DNA of 64,000 nt, from the NCBI RefSeq assembly GCF_000195335.1, contig NC_015387.1, forward strand, positions 1,546,001-1,610,000. Reading direction: 5' to 3'. The notes under the pieces were generated by a model. That model searched no databases, was not told the DNA's origin, and worked only from the letters and a program-made list of their open reading frames with translations. The position numbers and the translations under genes are program-made. This DNA comes from Marinithermus hydrothermalis DSM 14884 (lineage in GTDB: Bacteria > Deinococcota > Deinococci > Deinococcales > Marinithermaceae). Positions within the stretch are counted from its first letter, which is position 1. Every line of letters begins with the position of its first letter. Shown here one piece after another: positions 1 to 8,319 of this stretch.

Positions 1-285
1 TCCCAGGTACTCCCGGAATCGTTCGGCCTCCCCCTGCAACGCCTCCGCATCCTGTCCCAGCGCCTCTACCGGAATCCCGTTTGCCTCGGCCCAGGGCAGC
101 AGGTGGAACAACCCCAGCTCATCCTTCGCGCGCCACAGGCCCTCAGCCAGCCCCTCGGGGCTGTACGAGGCGAGCAGCACGCGGTCCGGCGCGAACGCGC
201 GCGTAAGCTCGAGCAGCGTCATCGCGTTGTAGCGCGGGTGGAGCAGGTGCAACGGCCCCAGTGTGGGTACGAGGAGTACGCGCAT
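1..285 (-). CDS. partial conserved protein of unknown function (C-terminus beyond window)
   Basis: Read on the minus strand, an open frame runs from an ATG at 285 off the left edge, giving 95 visible residues beginning MRVLLVPTLGPLHLLHPRY. I do not recognise the family; the first residues (hydrophobic strand, then a loop) look like the start of a Rossmann-like or glycosyltransferase-like domain, but that is a guess. The start at 285 is chosen over an in-frame ATG at 294 because a TAGTAT box ends exactly 7 nt upstream of 285, the spacing seen before many genes here and typical of leaderless transcripts. It is divergent from the glycosyltransferase at 330, with only 44 bp between them holding both -10 boxes. 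Confidence 0.6.
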   Translation of the reverse strand, partial: MRVLLVPTLGPLHLLHPRYNAMTLLELTRAFAPDRVLLASYSPEGLAEGLWRAKDELGLFHLLPWAEANGIPVEALGQDAEALQGEAERFREYLG

Positions 286-329
286 CGCCCCCATACTACC
301 GGCTTTGGAACCGGGATAGACTGGAAGCG

Positions 330-1145
330 ATGCTCTCGATCGTCGTCGTCTCGTACAACACGCGCGACATCCTCAAGGAGTGCCTCACCCGCCTCGAGGC
401 GCACTACCCGGAGGCGGAACGCATCGTAGTGGATTCCAGCTCCACCGACGGGTCCGCCGAGATGGTGGCCCGATCCTTTCCCGACGTGCGCCTGGTCCGT
501 GTGCCCAACCGGGGGTACGCCGCCGCGGTGAACCAGGGGCTCGGCCTCGCCCGGGGCCGGTACGTGGTGGAGATGAACGCGGACGTGTACCTGAACCCCG
601 GGGACCTCGAGGCCCTCATCGCTGCGCTCGAGGCCGACCCCAAGGCGGCCTTCGCCGGCCCGACCCTCGTCACTCCCGAAGGGCGGCTCCAGAGCTTCGG
701 CCCCCTGTACGCCCCGAACTACTGGCGGCTCCTCCGGCCGCGGCCCGTACCCTGGATCTCCGGCGCGCTGATCGTGGCCCGCCGCGAGGCCCTCGAGGCG
801 ATCGGCGGCATGGACGAGCGCTTCTTCTTCTATAACGAGGACCTCGAGTGGTGTACGCGCGCCCGGCGCTTGGGATGGCGGGTGCTGCTCGTGCCACGGC
901 GCGTGCTGCACCTGGGGGGCGCCTCAACCCCGGAAGACCCGCGGTTCCTGGCGGAAGGGTACCGCGGCGGGCTCTTGTACACCGCGCTCTACTACCCCTG
1001 GCTGCACGGCCTGCACCGCAAGGCGGTGTGGCTCGAGGCACAGCTCCGCCACCGCTGGGACCCCCTGCCCCGGCGTCGGGAGGCGTACCGATTGATCCTG
1101 GAACGCTTGGAGCGGGACGATCTACAAGCACCTTTGGTATCATGA
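330..1145 (+). CDS. family 2 glycosyltransferase
   Basis: A 271-residue protein that likely transfers a sugar from an NDP-sugar to a cell-surface glycan or lipid acceptor. The N-terminus (MLSIVVVSYNTRDILKECL) is the classic GT2 opening; a VDSSSTDGS segment near residue 36, a NAD (DXD-like) motif near residue 84 and the late segment GGMDERFFFYNEDLEWC match the rhamnosyltransferase-like branch of GT-A enzymes. No membrane helix is apparent, so it should be cytoplasmic or peripheral. The ATG at 330 is supported by TAGACT at 317-322, seven bases upstream, so the message is probably leaderless. Acceptor and sugar cannot be read from sequence. Confidence 0.87.
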   Translation: MLSIVVVSYNTRDILKECLTRLEAHYPEAERIVVDSSSTDGSAEMVARSFPDVRLVRVPNRGYAAAVNQGLGLARGRYVVEMNADVYLNPGDLEALIAALEADPKAAFAGPTLVTPEGRLQSFGPLYAPNYWRLLRPRPVPWISGALIVARREALEAIGGMDERFFFYNEDLEWCTRARRLGWRVLLVPRRVLHLGGASTPEDPRFLAEGYRGGLLYTALYYPWLHGLHRKAVWLEAQLRHRWDPLPRRREAYRLILERLERDDLQAPLVS

Positions 1146-1194
1146 AGCTGGTCCGGCAGCCGAGCCGCTATCCTATGGAAAGACGGGAGGTGTT

Positions 1195-1761
1195 ATTACG
1201 AGCCTGTTTCTCGCTAGCGCTGTTCTGGGTGTGGTCCTGGCCCTGCTCATCGGCGTCCGAATCCAGGACCTCGGGCGTATCGATCTCCGCGCGCCCTGGG
1301 CGTTCATCGCGGCCGCTCTGGCGGAAGGCGGGTTGGCTTACGCCACGTATCAGGGCCTGCTATCCCCCAGCCTCTCCGGGCCGCTCGCTAAAACCCTGGT
1401 CGTAGGGTTCGTGGGGTACGGCATCTATGCGAACCGCGGGCTTAAAAGCCTCTGGCTTGTGCTGACTGGGTTGGGCCTGAATCTGGCCGTAATGGCGGCC
1501 AACGGCGGGCACATGCCCGTCAGCGCGACCGCGCTTCAGGCCGCGGGCATCGGGCACTGGGTGCCCCTCCTCGAAACCACGCGCGACGGGGTGCACACCC
1601 TCCTCACCCCCACCACCCCGCTGGGGTTCCTCGGGGACACCATCCCCCTCTCCTTTATGCGGAAGGTCATCAGCCCGGGGGACGTGTTCATCCTGTTAGG
1701 GATTATCGGCGTGGTCGTTGAGGGCGGGCTTCGCGCCAAGAAGACCCGGCTCCAGGCGTAA
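1195..1761 (+). CDS. DUF5317-like integral membrane protein, probable ATT start
   Basis: A small, very hydrophobic protein of about 188 residues with some five membrane segments and a C-terminal basic tail (RAKKTRLQA). It resembles the DUF5317 family of Deinococcus-Thermus and actinobacterial membrane proteins, whose function is unknown; the phrase NGGHMPVSATAL sits in a loop typical of that family. The first GTG in frame is at 1231, but it has no ribosome binding site and would cut into the first helix. A GGGAGG at 1185-1190 lies four bases before an ATT codon at 1195 that would add TSLFLASAVLG and complete the helix, so I place the start there. An assembly error is the alternative. Confidence 0.7.
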   Translation: MTSLFLASAVLGVVLALLIGVRIQDLGRIDLRAPWAFIAAALAEGGLAYATYQGLLSPSLSGPLAKTLVVGFVGYGIYANRGLKSLWLVLTGLGLNLAVMAANGGHMPVSATALQAAGIGHWVPLLETTRDGVHTLLTPTTPLGFLGDTIPLSFMRKVISPGDVFILLGIIGVVVEGGLRAKKTRLQA

Positions 1762-1782
1762 GCCCCGGTCCCTTAGCGCATA

Positions 1783-1810
1783 CCCCCCATCATCCCCTTA
1801 GAATGGGGGG
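1783..1810 (+). promoter_or_regulatory. TAGAAT -10 box inside an inverted repeat before hicdh
   Basis: CCCCCCAT (1783-1790) and ATGGGGGG (1803-1810) form a perfect 8-bp inverted repeat with a 12-nt loop. The loop and right arm contain TAGAAT (1799-1804), a plausible -10 box, and the right arm is part of the G-rich ribosome binding region of the following gene. Either a promoter under a repressor or an RNA hairpin hiding the Shine-Dalgarno is possible. Confidence 0.4.
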
Positions 1811-1822
1811 CGGTGATTGCTG

Positions 1823-2830
1823 ATGGGTCAAACCTACCGGATCTGTCTTATCGAAGGTGACGGGATCGGGCACGAGGTCGTCCCCGCCGCGCGTCGGGTG
1901 CTCGAGGCCACCGGGCTGAAGTTCGAGTTCACCGAGGCCGAAGCGGGCTGGGAAACCTTCGAGAAGTACGGAACCTCCGTCCCGGAGGAAACCGTGGAGA
2001 AGATACGCGCCGCGGACGCCACCCTCTTCGGTGCGGCCACCAGCCCCACCCGCAAGGTCGAGGGGTTCTTCGGCGCGATCCGTTACCTCAGGAAGCGGCT
2101 CGACCTCTTCGCGAACGTGCGGCCCGCCAAGTACCACCCCGTCCCCGGTGCGATCCAGGGGACCGACCTCGTGGTGGTGCGGGAGAACACCGAGGGGCTG
2201 TACGTGGAGCAGGAGCGGCGCTACGCCCGGGGCCGGATCGCGATCGCGGACCGCGTCATCACCTACGACGCCTCCTACCGGATCGCCGAGTACGCCCTCA
2301 AGCTCGCCCAGCGCCGTCGGGGCAAGCTGGCCCTGGTGCACAAGGCCAACGTGCTGCCCCTTTCGGACGGGCTCTTCCTCGAGGCCGCTTACGACGCCGC
2401 GAAGCACTACCCGGACGTGGAGATCAGCGAGGTCATCGTGGACGCGTGCGCCATGCGGCTGGTGCGCCGCCCGCAGGACTTCGACGTGCTCGTGATGGAG
2501 AACCTCTTCGGCGATATCATCTCCGACCTGACCGCCGGCCTGGTGGGCGGCTTGGGTATCGCGCCGTCCGGAAACATCGGGGAGGAAGCCGCGATCTTCG
2601 AGCCCGTGCACGGCAGCGCGCCGGACATCGCCGGTAAGGGCATCGCCAACCCCACGGCCACCATCCTTTCCGCCGCGATGATGCTCGAGCACCTGGGCGA
2701 AAAAGAGGCCGCAGAGCGGATCGAGCGAGCGGTGGACCGCGTGCTGGCGGAAGGGCCGCGCACCCCCGATCTGGGCGGCGACGCCACCACCGAGGCGTTC
2801 ACCGACGCAGTGATTCGGGCGCTGGGCTAG
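1823..2830 (+). CDS. hicdh: homoisocitrate dehydrogenase
   Basis: A 335-residue NAD-dependent beta-decarboxylating dehydrogenase that converts homoisocitrate to 2-oxoadipate in the alpha-aminoadipate lysine pathway used by Thermaceae. It follows the Thermus HICDH I remember almost residue by residue: [11 protein letters not shown] at the start, the substrate-recognition helix [20 protein letters not shown] with the arginine that selects homoisocitrate over isopropylmalate, RENTEGLY, and the metal/NAD region [11 protein letters not shown] and [12 protein letters not shown]. The ATG at 1823 is preferred to TTG 1817 because it follows a G-rich Shine-Dalgarno by about six bases. No other lysine gene lies nearby; a hairpin just after the stop ends the unit. 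Isocitrate may be a second substrate. Confidence 0.93.
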   Translation: MGQTYRICLIEGDGIGHEVVPAARRVLEATGLKFEFTEAEAGWETFEKYGTSVPEETVEKIRAADATLFGAATSPTRKVEGFFGAIRYLRKRLDLFANVRPAKYHPVPGAIQGTDLVVVRENTEGLYVEQERRYARGRIAIADRVITYDASYRIAEYALKLAQRRRGKLALVHKANVLPLSDGLFLEAAYDAAKHYPDVEISEVIVDACAMRLVRRPQDFDVLVMENLFGDIISDLTAGLVGGLGIAPSGNIGEEAAIFEPVHGSAPDIAGKGIANPTATILSAAMMLEHLGEKEAAERIERAVDRVLAEGPRTPDLGGDATTEAFTDAVIRALG

Positions 2831-2846
2831 CCCCCGCCCCACGCCG

Positions 2847-2876
2847 GGCGCGCGAGCACCCCTCGCGCGCCTGCGG
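2847..2876 (+). terminator. hairpin after hicdh
   Basis: GGCGCGCGAG (2847-2856) pairs with CTCGCGCGCC (2862-2871) over a 5-nt loop, 17 bases after the hicdh stop codon. The following TGCGGCTTTG has only a short T run, so termination is likely but not certain. Confidence 0.55.
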
Positions 2877-3013
2877 CTTTGTATACTGTAATTCGATAGT
2901 GAAGCCCAATATGATCGCATTGCCTTACGTATTCTCTAGGGATAGGCGGGGGCCCCTAACGATTCCCGAACGTGCGTGATCCCGAGTGGGATCGAGCGAA
3001 CGTGCCCGCGTGT

Positions 3014-3019
3014 TAGACT
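3014..3019 (+). promoter_or_regulatory. candidate -10 box of the pilMNOWQ operon
   Basis: TAGACT, the hexamer that recurs before start codons in this window, lies 40 nt before the pilM GTG. No good -35 is visible. The 2877-3059 gap otherwise holds another loose TATACT at 2882-2887 and nothing else that I can support. Confidence 0.4.
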
Positions 3020-3059
3020 GACTACCGGCGATGATCGGTATGGCGTAAAGGGGGGAAGT

Positions 3060-4202
3060 GTGCGGAGGATATTAAGCAACTGGTTGCAGCCCCGTATCGA
3101 GGCTTTGGGCCTGGAGATCGGCGCCGCCAACCTCAAGTGCGTCGAGCTGAGCGGCACCCCCCCAGCCCTCAAAGCTTTCGCCATGCGCCCCACCCCTCCC
3201 GGCGCTGTACAAGGGGGCAACATCCTCGAGCCGGGCGCACTCGCGGCCGAGATCCGGGAGATGCTGGCCGAGATGCGAACCCGTAAACGCTACGTTGTAG
3301 CGGGTCTCTCCAACCTGGCCGTCATCACCCGCATCCTCCAAGTCCCCAAAATGACCGAAAAGGAGTTGGAAGAGGCCATCCAGTGGGAAGCCGAGCGCTA
3401 CATCCCCTTCCCCATCGACGAGGTAGTGCTCGACTTCGCCCCCCTCACCCCCCCCGAGGAAGTCCCCGACGGGGAACAGCTCGACGTGGTGATCGCCGCG
3501 GCCCGGCACGAGATCATCGCGCAGCTCGTCGAAACCCTAAAAGAAGCCTCCCTCGAGCCGGTGGTGCTCGACATCAAGCCCTTTGCTGGTCTCAGGTCCA
3601 TCGCCGCTCAGCTCGCCCCCAACCAGGACGGGCACGCTCCCGTCTCCATCTACCTAGAGATCGGCGCGGAATCCTCCACCCTGGTCCTCCTCCGAGGCCA
3701 ACGCCTCCTCATGCACCGCAACATCGGTATCTCCGGCCAGGACTTCACCGAAGCCATCGCTCGGGCCTTCAACCTGGACATGCCCACAGCCGAAACCACC
3801 AAGCTCGAGTATGGGTTGGTCACCATCCCCACCGAGGATGAGGAGGCCCTCCTCGACTTTGACGCGGAGCGTGAACGATACAACCCCGCCCGTATGTACG
3901 ACGCCATTCGGCCGGTGCTGGTGGACCTGACGACCGAACTTCGGCGGAGCCTGGAGTTCTTCCGCGTACAAGCCGGGGACATCGAGATCGAGCAGGGCTT
4001 TATCACCGGTGGGGGCAGCAAACTGCGCGGCCTACCAGGCCTGTTGAGCGAAGCCCTGGGCCTGCAACTCACCCCGATAGATCCCTGGGCCTCCATCACG
4101 GTCGACGAGCGGCAGTTCGATCCCAACCACCTACGCGCGATCGGGCCGGAGTTCACCGTGCCCGTCGGTCTCGCGCTTCGGGGGGTGGATCCCCTTGATT
4201 AA
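3060..4202 (+). CDS. pilM: type IV pilus assembly protein PilM
   Basis: A 380-residue actin-like ATPase-fold protein that forms cytoplasmic rings and binds the N-terminus of PilN in the pilus and DNA-uptake machine. The sequence aligns with Thermus PilM throughout: ALGLEIGAANLKCVELSG near the start, RKRYVVAGLSNLAVITR, the conserved EEAIQWEAERYIPFPIDEVVLDFAPL, and GGGSKLRGLPGLL near the end, all hallmarks of the FtsA/PilM/MreB fold. I choose GTG 3060 because it follows a GGGGGGAAG ribosome site and yields the length known for Thermus PilM; the frame is open further upstream but crosses the likely promoter. The stop overlaps the pilN start by 8 nt, so the two are probably translationally coupled. 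Confidence 0.95.
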   Translation: MRRILSNWLQPRIEALGLEIGAANLKCVELSGTPPALKAFAMRPTPPGAVQGGNILEPGALAAEIREMLAEMRTRKRYVVAGLSNLAVITRILQVPKMTEKELEEAIQWEAERYIPFPIDEVVLDFAPLTPPEEVPDGEQLDVVIAAARHEIIAQLVETLKEASLEPVVLDIKPFAGLRSIAAQLAPNQDGHAPVSIYLEIGAESSTLVLLRGQRLLMHRNIGISGQDFTEAIARAFNLDMPTAETTKLEYGLVTIPTEDEEALLDFDAERERYNPARMYDAIRPVLVDLTTELRRSLEFFRVQAGDIEIEQGFITGGGSKLRGLPGLLSEALGLQLTPIDPWASITVDERQFDPNHLRAIGPEFTVPVGLALRGVDPLD

Positions 4203-4830
4203 GCTCAACCTGCTCCCTAAAAACCTGCGCAAGCGCGTGGAACCCGGGTGGTGGCGGTTGGTGGCGGTGCTCTTCCCCCTCGCCACCTTCGCCGTCGTGG
4301 CCTTGGTGCACACCAGCACCCTCGGCCAGATCCGCACGCTGGAAAGCGAGCGCGACCAGCTCAAGCTCGAGGTCGAGGTGCTGCGCCCCTTCATTCAAAA
4401 ACAAGCGGAGCTGAACCGCCGCAAGGCGGAGCTCGAGGAGGTCATCGCGGTCGCGCGCCAGATCGAGGAGCGGTTCATCCCCTGGTCGGACCACCTGGCC
4501 CGCCTCATCAACCAGATCCCTCGCGAGAACGACCAGTTCCGCGTCGCCCTCGCGACCATCGCCGCACAACCGGTGCCTCCTCAAACCCAAGAGGCGTACA
4601 TGGCGCAAGGCTTGTACGACCGCAAACCCGTCCGTGTAGAGTTCCGCGTCGAGGGCGAAGCACTAGAAGAAGAGGCGCTGATCCGGTTCGTGCAAGCCTT
4701 TGAAACCTCGCCGGCCTTCGGGATCAACTTCCACCGCTCGAGCCGCGACGAGCAAGGCATGCTCAGGTTCAACGCCACCATCGGCCTGGTGGCCCCCACG
4801 GAGGAAGGGGGTGAAGCCCGTGCTCAATAG
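4195..4830 (+). CDS. pilN: type IV pilus assembly protein PilN
   Basis: A 211-residue bitopic inner-membrane protein. The short cytoplasmic tail begins IKLNLLPKNLRKR, the conserved PilM-binding peptide, followed by one membrane helix (about residues 22-40), a coiled coil (about 43-95) and a small periplasmic ferredoxin-like domain that pairs with PilO. The TTG at 4195 is chosen because it starts exactly at that peptide and follows a G-rich site inside the end of pilM. Gene order pilM-N-O-W-Q and overlapping reading frames show one operon, needed in Thermus for both piliation and natural transformation. Confidence 0.94.
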   Translation: MIKLNLLPKNLRKRVEPGWWRLVAVLFPLATFAVVALVHTSTLGQIRTLESERDQLKLEVEVLRPFIQKQAELNRRKAELEEVIAVARQIEERFIPWSDHLARLINQIPRENDQFRVALATIAAQPVPPQTQEAYMAQGLYDRKPVRVEFRVEGEALEEEALIRFVQAFETSPAFGINFHRSSRDEQGMLRFNATIGLVAPTEEGGEARAQ

Positions 4831-5395
4831 GCTTGGCCAACGGGGGGTCGCCATCCTGGTCATCCTTGTCAGCCTGCTCGCGACCGGAGGGTGGTACCTC
4901 CTCTGGTACACCCCAGCCCAGTCGGAGATCCGCGCTTTGGAGGAGGAGATCAGCCGTTTGGAGCTCCAGGCCGAGCGCGGGCGCCGGGCCCAACGCGCCT
5001 TGCCACAGCTCGAGGCGACCATCCAGGACCTGGAGGCGCAACGCGCGGAGTTCCTCCAGAAACTGCCGCCCAGGGAGCGTTTCGCCGATGTGCTGGAAGC
5101 CCTGAGCAGCCGCGCTGCGGAGACCGGCGTGACCGTACGCGGCCTGGCGCGCAGCCTCGGCGAGGTGCCGGTGGAGGGCGTACGGACGATCAACCTCACC
5201 CTTGAGCTGGAGTCCCCCTTCCCGGAACTCTTCGTTTTCCTCAGGGAGATCGAACGCATGCGGCGCTTCAGCACCATCAACGGCCTGACGCTCAGCCTGG
5301 GCCAGGAACGCACGCGGAACCCTACGCTTAACGCGAACCTCTCCATGACCGTTTACGTGTTTGAGCGCGCGGCTGAGGCGGAGGTGGAACGGTGA
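4811..5395 (+). CDS. pilO: type IV pilus assembly protein PilO
   Basis: A 194-residue partner of PilN: short cytoplasmic start, one membrane helix (about residues 12-30), a heptad-rich coiled coil (about 35-80) and a C-terminal alpha/beta domain. The PilN/PilO heterodimer links the cytoplasmic PilM ring to the outer-membrane secretin. The GTG at 4811 follows GAGGAAGGGG and overlaps the end of pilN by 20 nt, while its own stop overlaps the next start (GTGA). Its identity rests on position in the operon and on the TM-coiled-coil-ferredoxin layout more than on any signature motif, since PilO sequences are poorly conserved. Confidence 0.92.
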   Translation: MKPVLNRLGQRGVAILVILVSLLATGGWYLLWYTPAQSEIRALEEEISRLELQAERGRRAQRALPQLEATIQDLEAQRAEFLQKLPPRERFADVLEALSSRAAETGVTVRGLARSLGEVPVEGVRTINLTLELESPFPELFVFLREIERMRRFSTINGLTLSLGQERTRNPTLNANLSMTVYVFERAAEAEVER

Positions 5396-6342
5396 GAGGC
5401 AACCCCCGTTTACGCATCCTGATCCTGATCCTCCTGCTGACCGCGGCCCTATCCATCTGGTACACGCTCTTCACCCAAACGCGCCCCGAACTCGCCGCGC
5501 CTCCCGTCCCCTCTCCTCCGCCCGCACCTGCTGGCGAGCCCCCCAGCGCGAACCCCTCCCCTACAACCCCCGCGGCCACCAAGCCGCTGGAGGTGCTCCC
5601 GGTGCCCTTCCTGATCACCGAAGCGCCCGAGGAAGCTCCACTCGAAACGTCCGCACCGGAGTCCGAAACGATCGTGCTGGGCAGTACCGAGGTGCCCCCG
5701 AACCCCTTCGTGCCGCTACAGGTGGAGGAGCCCGCACAAGCGCAGCTCGTGGCGCGCCGCGGGCCTCCCGCTCCCCCCGCCCCCGTCCCCACCGACAACA
5801 CCCCCATCCCCATCACTCCCCCGGAAGAAGCCCGCCCCCCCAGCATCCCGCTGCCCAAGGTGGTTCTTCCCCAAGGGGGGTCGGCCGCCCCCGTACCGGA
5901 GCCCCTCCTGGGCCAGGGCAGCCTACCCATTCGCCTGCACCCCCTCGAGCGTGAGCTGAACCGCGCCGCGCCCCTCGCCGAAGCCATGCCTGCCGTAGTG
6001 CCCCCCACTGACCCGACCACGGACCTACAGCTCTCGCTCGGCGCGGTCGGCCTCGAGCCCATTGCGGACACTCCCCCAGAGCCTTTGGATGTTCCCACGG
6101 AGGCCGCCCAGCCCGAAAACCCCCTTCTGGAGTGGGCGGCCGCTCAGGAGCTCACGCTCGAGGGCGTCGCGCTTGGCCCTGTCGGCATCGCGATCCTTAA
6201 GAGCGCGTACGGCTACCTCACCGTGCCCGTAGGGCAACCCATCCCAGGCACGGACATCCTGGTCAAGACCGTGACGGCCGAACGCGTGTTGCTGGTCCAA
6301 GGCCCGTATACGCTTACCCTGGAACACGGAGGCGGTGAGTGA
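5392..6342 (+). CDS. pilW: PilW-like pilus/competence protein
   Basis: A 316-residue membrane-anchored protein with one N-terminal helix (about residues 8-26), a very long low-complexity linker rich in Pro, Ala and Glu (about 35-190) and a small C-terminal domain (about 235-316). It occupies the place of pilW in Thermus, where that gene is required for secretin stability, pilus formation and DNA uptake; functionally it resembles the PilP linker of proteobacteria, which bridges PilNO to PilQ. The GTG start overlaps the pilO stop. The linker is long enough to cross the periplasm, which fits a tether role (inference). Confidence 0.85.
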   Translation: MRGNPRLRILILILLLTAALSIWYTLFTQTRPELAAPPVPSPPPAPAGEPPSANPSPTTPAATKPLEVLPVPFLITEAPEEAPLETSAPESETIVLGSTEVPPNPFVPLQVEEPAQAQLVARRGPPAPPAPVPTDNTPIPITPPEEARPPSIPLPKVVLPQGGSAAPVPEPLLGQGSLPIRLHPLERELNRAAPLAEAMPAVVPPTDPTTDLQLSLGAVGLEPIADTPPEPLDVPTEAAQPENPLLEWAAAQELTLEGVALGPVGIAILKSAYGYLTVPVGQPIPGTDILVKTVTAERVLLVQGPYTLTLEHGGGE

Positions 6343-6344
6343 GT

Positions 6345-7916
6345 ATGAAACGTCTGTTAGCGCTCATGGTGACCGTGCTGGGGCTGGCTTTCGCCGGCAC
6401 CCTGCCCGACGCCCCGCGATTCAGCACCCCGATCACGATCCAGACCGGGCCTGCAGGAGATCCCCTCGAGGTTGTGCTGAGCGCCGCCGCGCAAAGCGTG
6501 GGGCTCACCCCCGTGCTGCGCGACGTGCCCACCGTGAACGTGCGGCTCGCTCTGGTGAACAAGCCCTTCCGGCAGGTGTGGAACCTCTTGATCGCAACGT
6601 ACGGGGAGGGCAAGCTGGACTACCAGCTCCTCGAAAACGACGTGATCCTCGTCGCGCCTACCGAGGTTATTGCGCGCCTCCGTACGCAGGAAACCCCGGA
6701 CGCCGAAGCGCAGGAGGAGCCCGTCCTCCGCAGGTTCTACCCGGTGCCCACGGGCGACCCCAAACAGATCGCGGACTTCCTCGAGCAGGAGATCAGCGGC
6801 CTGAGCGTCTCGGTGGTTCCGGGGCAGAACGTGCTGGTCGTGCGGGGCGCCGAAGCGCAGCAGATCGAAGTGCAAACCCTGCTGAACCAGCTCCAAAAAC
6901 CCGCGGAGGCCCCGCCTCTGTTGCAGCGCACCTTCCAGCTCTCCTACGCCAAAGCCGGGGAGCTCGCGAAGGTCCTAACCGAAGCCCTCGGCGCACAGGA
7001 CGTGATCGACCGGCTGGCGGGCCTCGAGAACGTGGACGTGAGCCTCACGCCTCCGGAGGACGGCAGCCCCACGAAACCCATCAACATCGTGGCCGACGAG
7101 CGTACGAACACCTTGATCGTCACGGGCACCGCGGAGCAGATCGCGGTGGTCGAGGCGCTCATCCCCAAGCTGGACAAACCCGTGCAGCAGGTACAGCTCA
7201 AGGTGCGGGTGCAGGAGGTGGACTCCCAGGTCTTCAACAACCTGGGGCTGAAGTGGGACTCCCTCTCCGGAGGGAACCTCATCGCGAGCGTGCTCGATAA
7301 CGGCTTGAACCTGATCTTCGACGCGACGCGCAGCCTGGCTTCGCTCAACATCGTCGCGACCCTAGACGCTTTGGAGAAGCAAAACCTGGCGCGTCGGGTG
7401 AGCGACGCGAACCTGATCATCGAGGACAATTTCGGCGCGAGCGACGAGGACCTGCGGCAGACCGGCGCGAAAGGTGCGGAACTCAAAGCCGGAGCGAAGC
7501 TCCTCCTCCCGATCCGCATCGGCGGTGAGATCGAGGTGCGGGAGTTCGACGTGGGGCTCACCCTGCGCCTTCGGCCGCAGATCACGGCGGACCGGCAGAT
7601 TCTCCTCGAGGTCTTCACCCAGACCGGCGGCGACCCGCAGTCCGGCCCGGAGGGGAGCATCCTGATCCCGCAGAAGAGCACCCTTTCCAAGCTCCGCATC
7701 AAGGACGGACAGACCGTGGTGCTCGGCGGTTTGATCGAGCGCACCGTCAACAAGAGCGAGAACAAGGTTCCGTTCCTGGGTGATATCCCGATCCTGGGGA
7801 TGCTCTTCCGTCAGACGAGCAACGAGGTGCGCGATACCGAGCTGCTCGTGGTGATCACGGCGAATATCGTGGACAACGCCCCTTCGGCGGAAGCCTCCGC
7901 CACCGGTACCCCATAG
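6345..7916 (+). CDS. pilQ: type IV pilus secretin PilQ
   Basis: A 523-residue outer-membrane secretin forming the channel for pili and incoming DNA. Residues 1-18 are a signal peptide (MKRLLALMVTVLGLAFA); about 38-110 form an STN/N0 domain, about 125-185 an N1 domain, about 195-300 a further KH-like repeat with the typical ADERTNTLIVTG, and about 310-515 the secretin core ending in VPFLGDIPILGMLFR and ELLVVITANIV. Thermus PilQ as I recall it is near 750 residues, so this one has fewer periplasmic rings. The ATG at 6345 follows GGAGGCGGTGAG and is 3 nt past the pilW stop; it closes the operon. Confidence 0.94.
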   Translation: MKRLLALMVTVLGLAFAGTLPDAPRFSTPITIQTGPAGDPLEVVLSAAAQSVGLTPVLRDVPTVNVRLALVNKPFRQVWNLLIATYGEGKLDYQLLENDVILVAPTEVIARLRTQETPDAEAQEEPVLRRFYPVPTGDPKQIADFLEQEISGLSVSVVPGQNVLVVRGAEAQQIEVQTLLNQLQKPAEAPPLLQRTFQLSYAKAGELAKVLTEALGAQDVIDRLAGLENVDVSLTPPEDGSPTKPINIVADERTNTLIVTGTAEQIAVVEALIPKLDKPVQQVQLKVRVQEVDSQVFNNLGLKWDSLSGGNLIASVLDNGLNLIFDATRSLASLNIVATLDALEKQNLARRVSDANLIIEDNFGASDEDLRQTGAKGAELKAGAKLLLPIRIGGEIEVREFDVGLTLRLRPQITADRQILLEVFTQTGGDPQSGPEGSILIPQKSTLSKLRIKDGQTVVLGGLIERTVNKSENKVPFLGDIPILGMLFRQTSNEVRDTELLVVITANIVDNAPSAEASATGTP

Positions 7917-7938
7917 CTTCCACCTCACCGCCCCGCGC

Positions 7939-7971
7939 GGGACGGGCGTCCTTCGCCCGTCCCGGTTTTTT
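7939..7971 (+). terminator. Rho-independent terminator after pilQ
   Basis: A perfect 10-bp stem, GGGACGGGCG (7939-7948) with CGCCCGTCCC (7954-7963), a 5-nt loop and then GG and six T. It lies 22 bases past the pilQ stop and ends the pil operon. Confidence 0.92.
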
Positions 7972-7989
7972 CAGCGGGGCACCGCGCCC

Positions 7990-8319
7990 CTACCCCCACC
8001 CGAGGGCACGCCGCGCCTCGGGGCTCATCCGCTCGGGTGTCCAGGGCGGGTCCCAGACCAGCTCCACCTCGACCGCCTCCACCCCCGGCAACCGCTCGAG
8101 CGCCCGCTCCACGGCCGGGGCCATGGCGTCGTGCAGGGGGCAGCCGGGCGTGGTGAGGGTCATCCGCACCCGGGCCTTCGGCGGACGGACCTCCACCGCG
8201 TACACCAACCCCAGGTTCACGATGTCAAGGCCGAGCTCGGGGTCGTAAACCTGAGCGAGGAGGGCGAAGGCCTGTTCCTCGAGGGGGTTTCGGGGCGACT
8301 CACCGTGGATCAGGTTCAC
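7990..8319 (-). CDS. SufT/PaaD-like Fe-S assembly factor (DUF59)
   Basis: A 109-residue protein of the MIP18/DUF59 family, which helps insert or mature Fe-S clusters. The signature [15 protein letters not shown] lies near residue 25 and the conserved cysteine in TTPGCPLHD near residue 63. A short tail follows the domain. The GTG at 8319 overlaps the stop of the upstream membrane-protein gene (GTGA), so both are co-transcribed and probably coupled. It is not near a suf operon here, and its neighbours (a His-rich membrane protein and DUF2249 proteins) suggest a dedicated repair or maturation role rather than general cluster assembly (inference). Confidence 0.85.
   Translation of the reverse strand: MNLIHGESPRNPLEEQAFALLAQVYDPELGLDIVNLGLVYAVEVRPPKARVRMTLTTPGCPLHDAMAPAVERALERLPGVEAVEVELVWDPPWTPERMSPEARRALGWG

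Noticed and set aside
1231-1761. GTG start for the DUF5317-like gene
   Set aside because: No ribosome site, and the helix is cut; ATT 1195 fits better.
1790-2920. Long open frame antisense to hicdh
   Set aside because: Frames like this arise from GC-rich codon use; it has no start context, and hicdh on the other strand is a clear enzyme.
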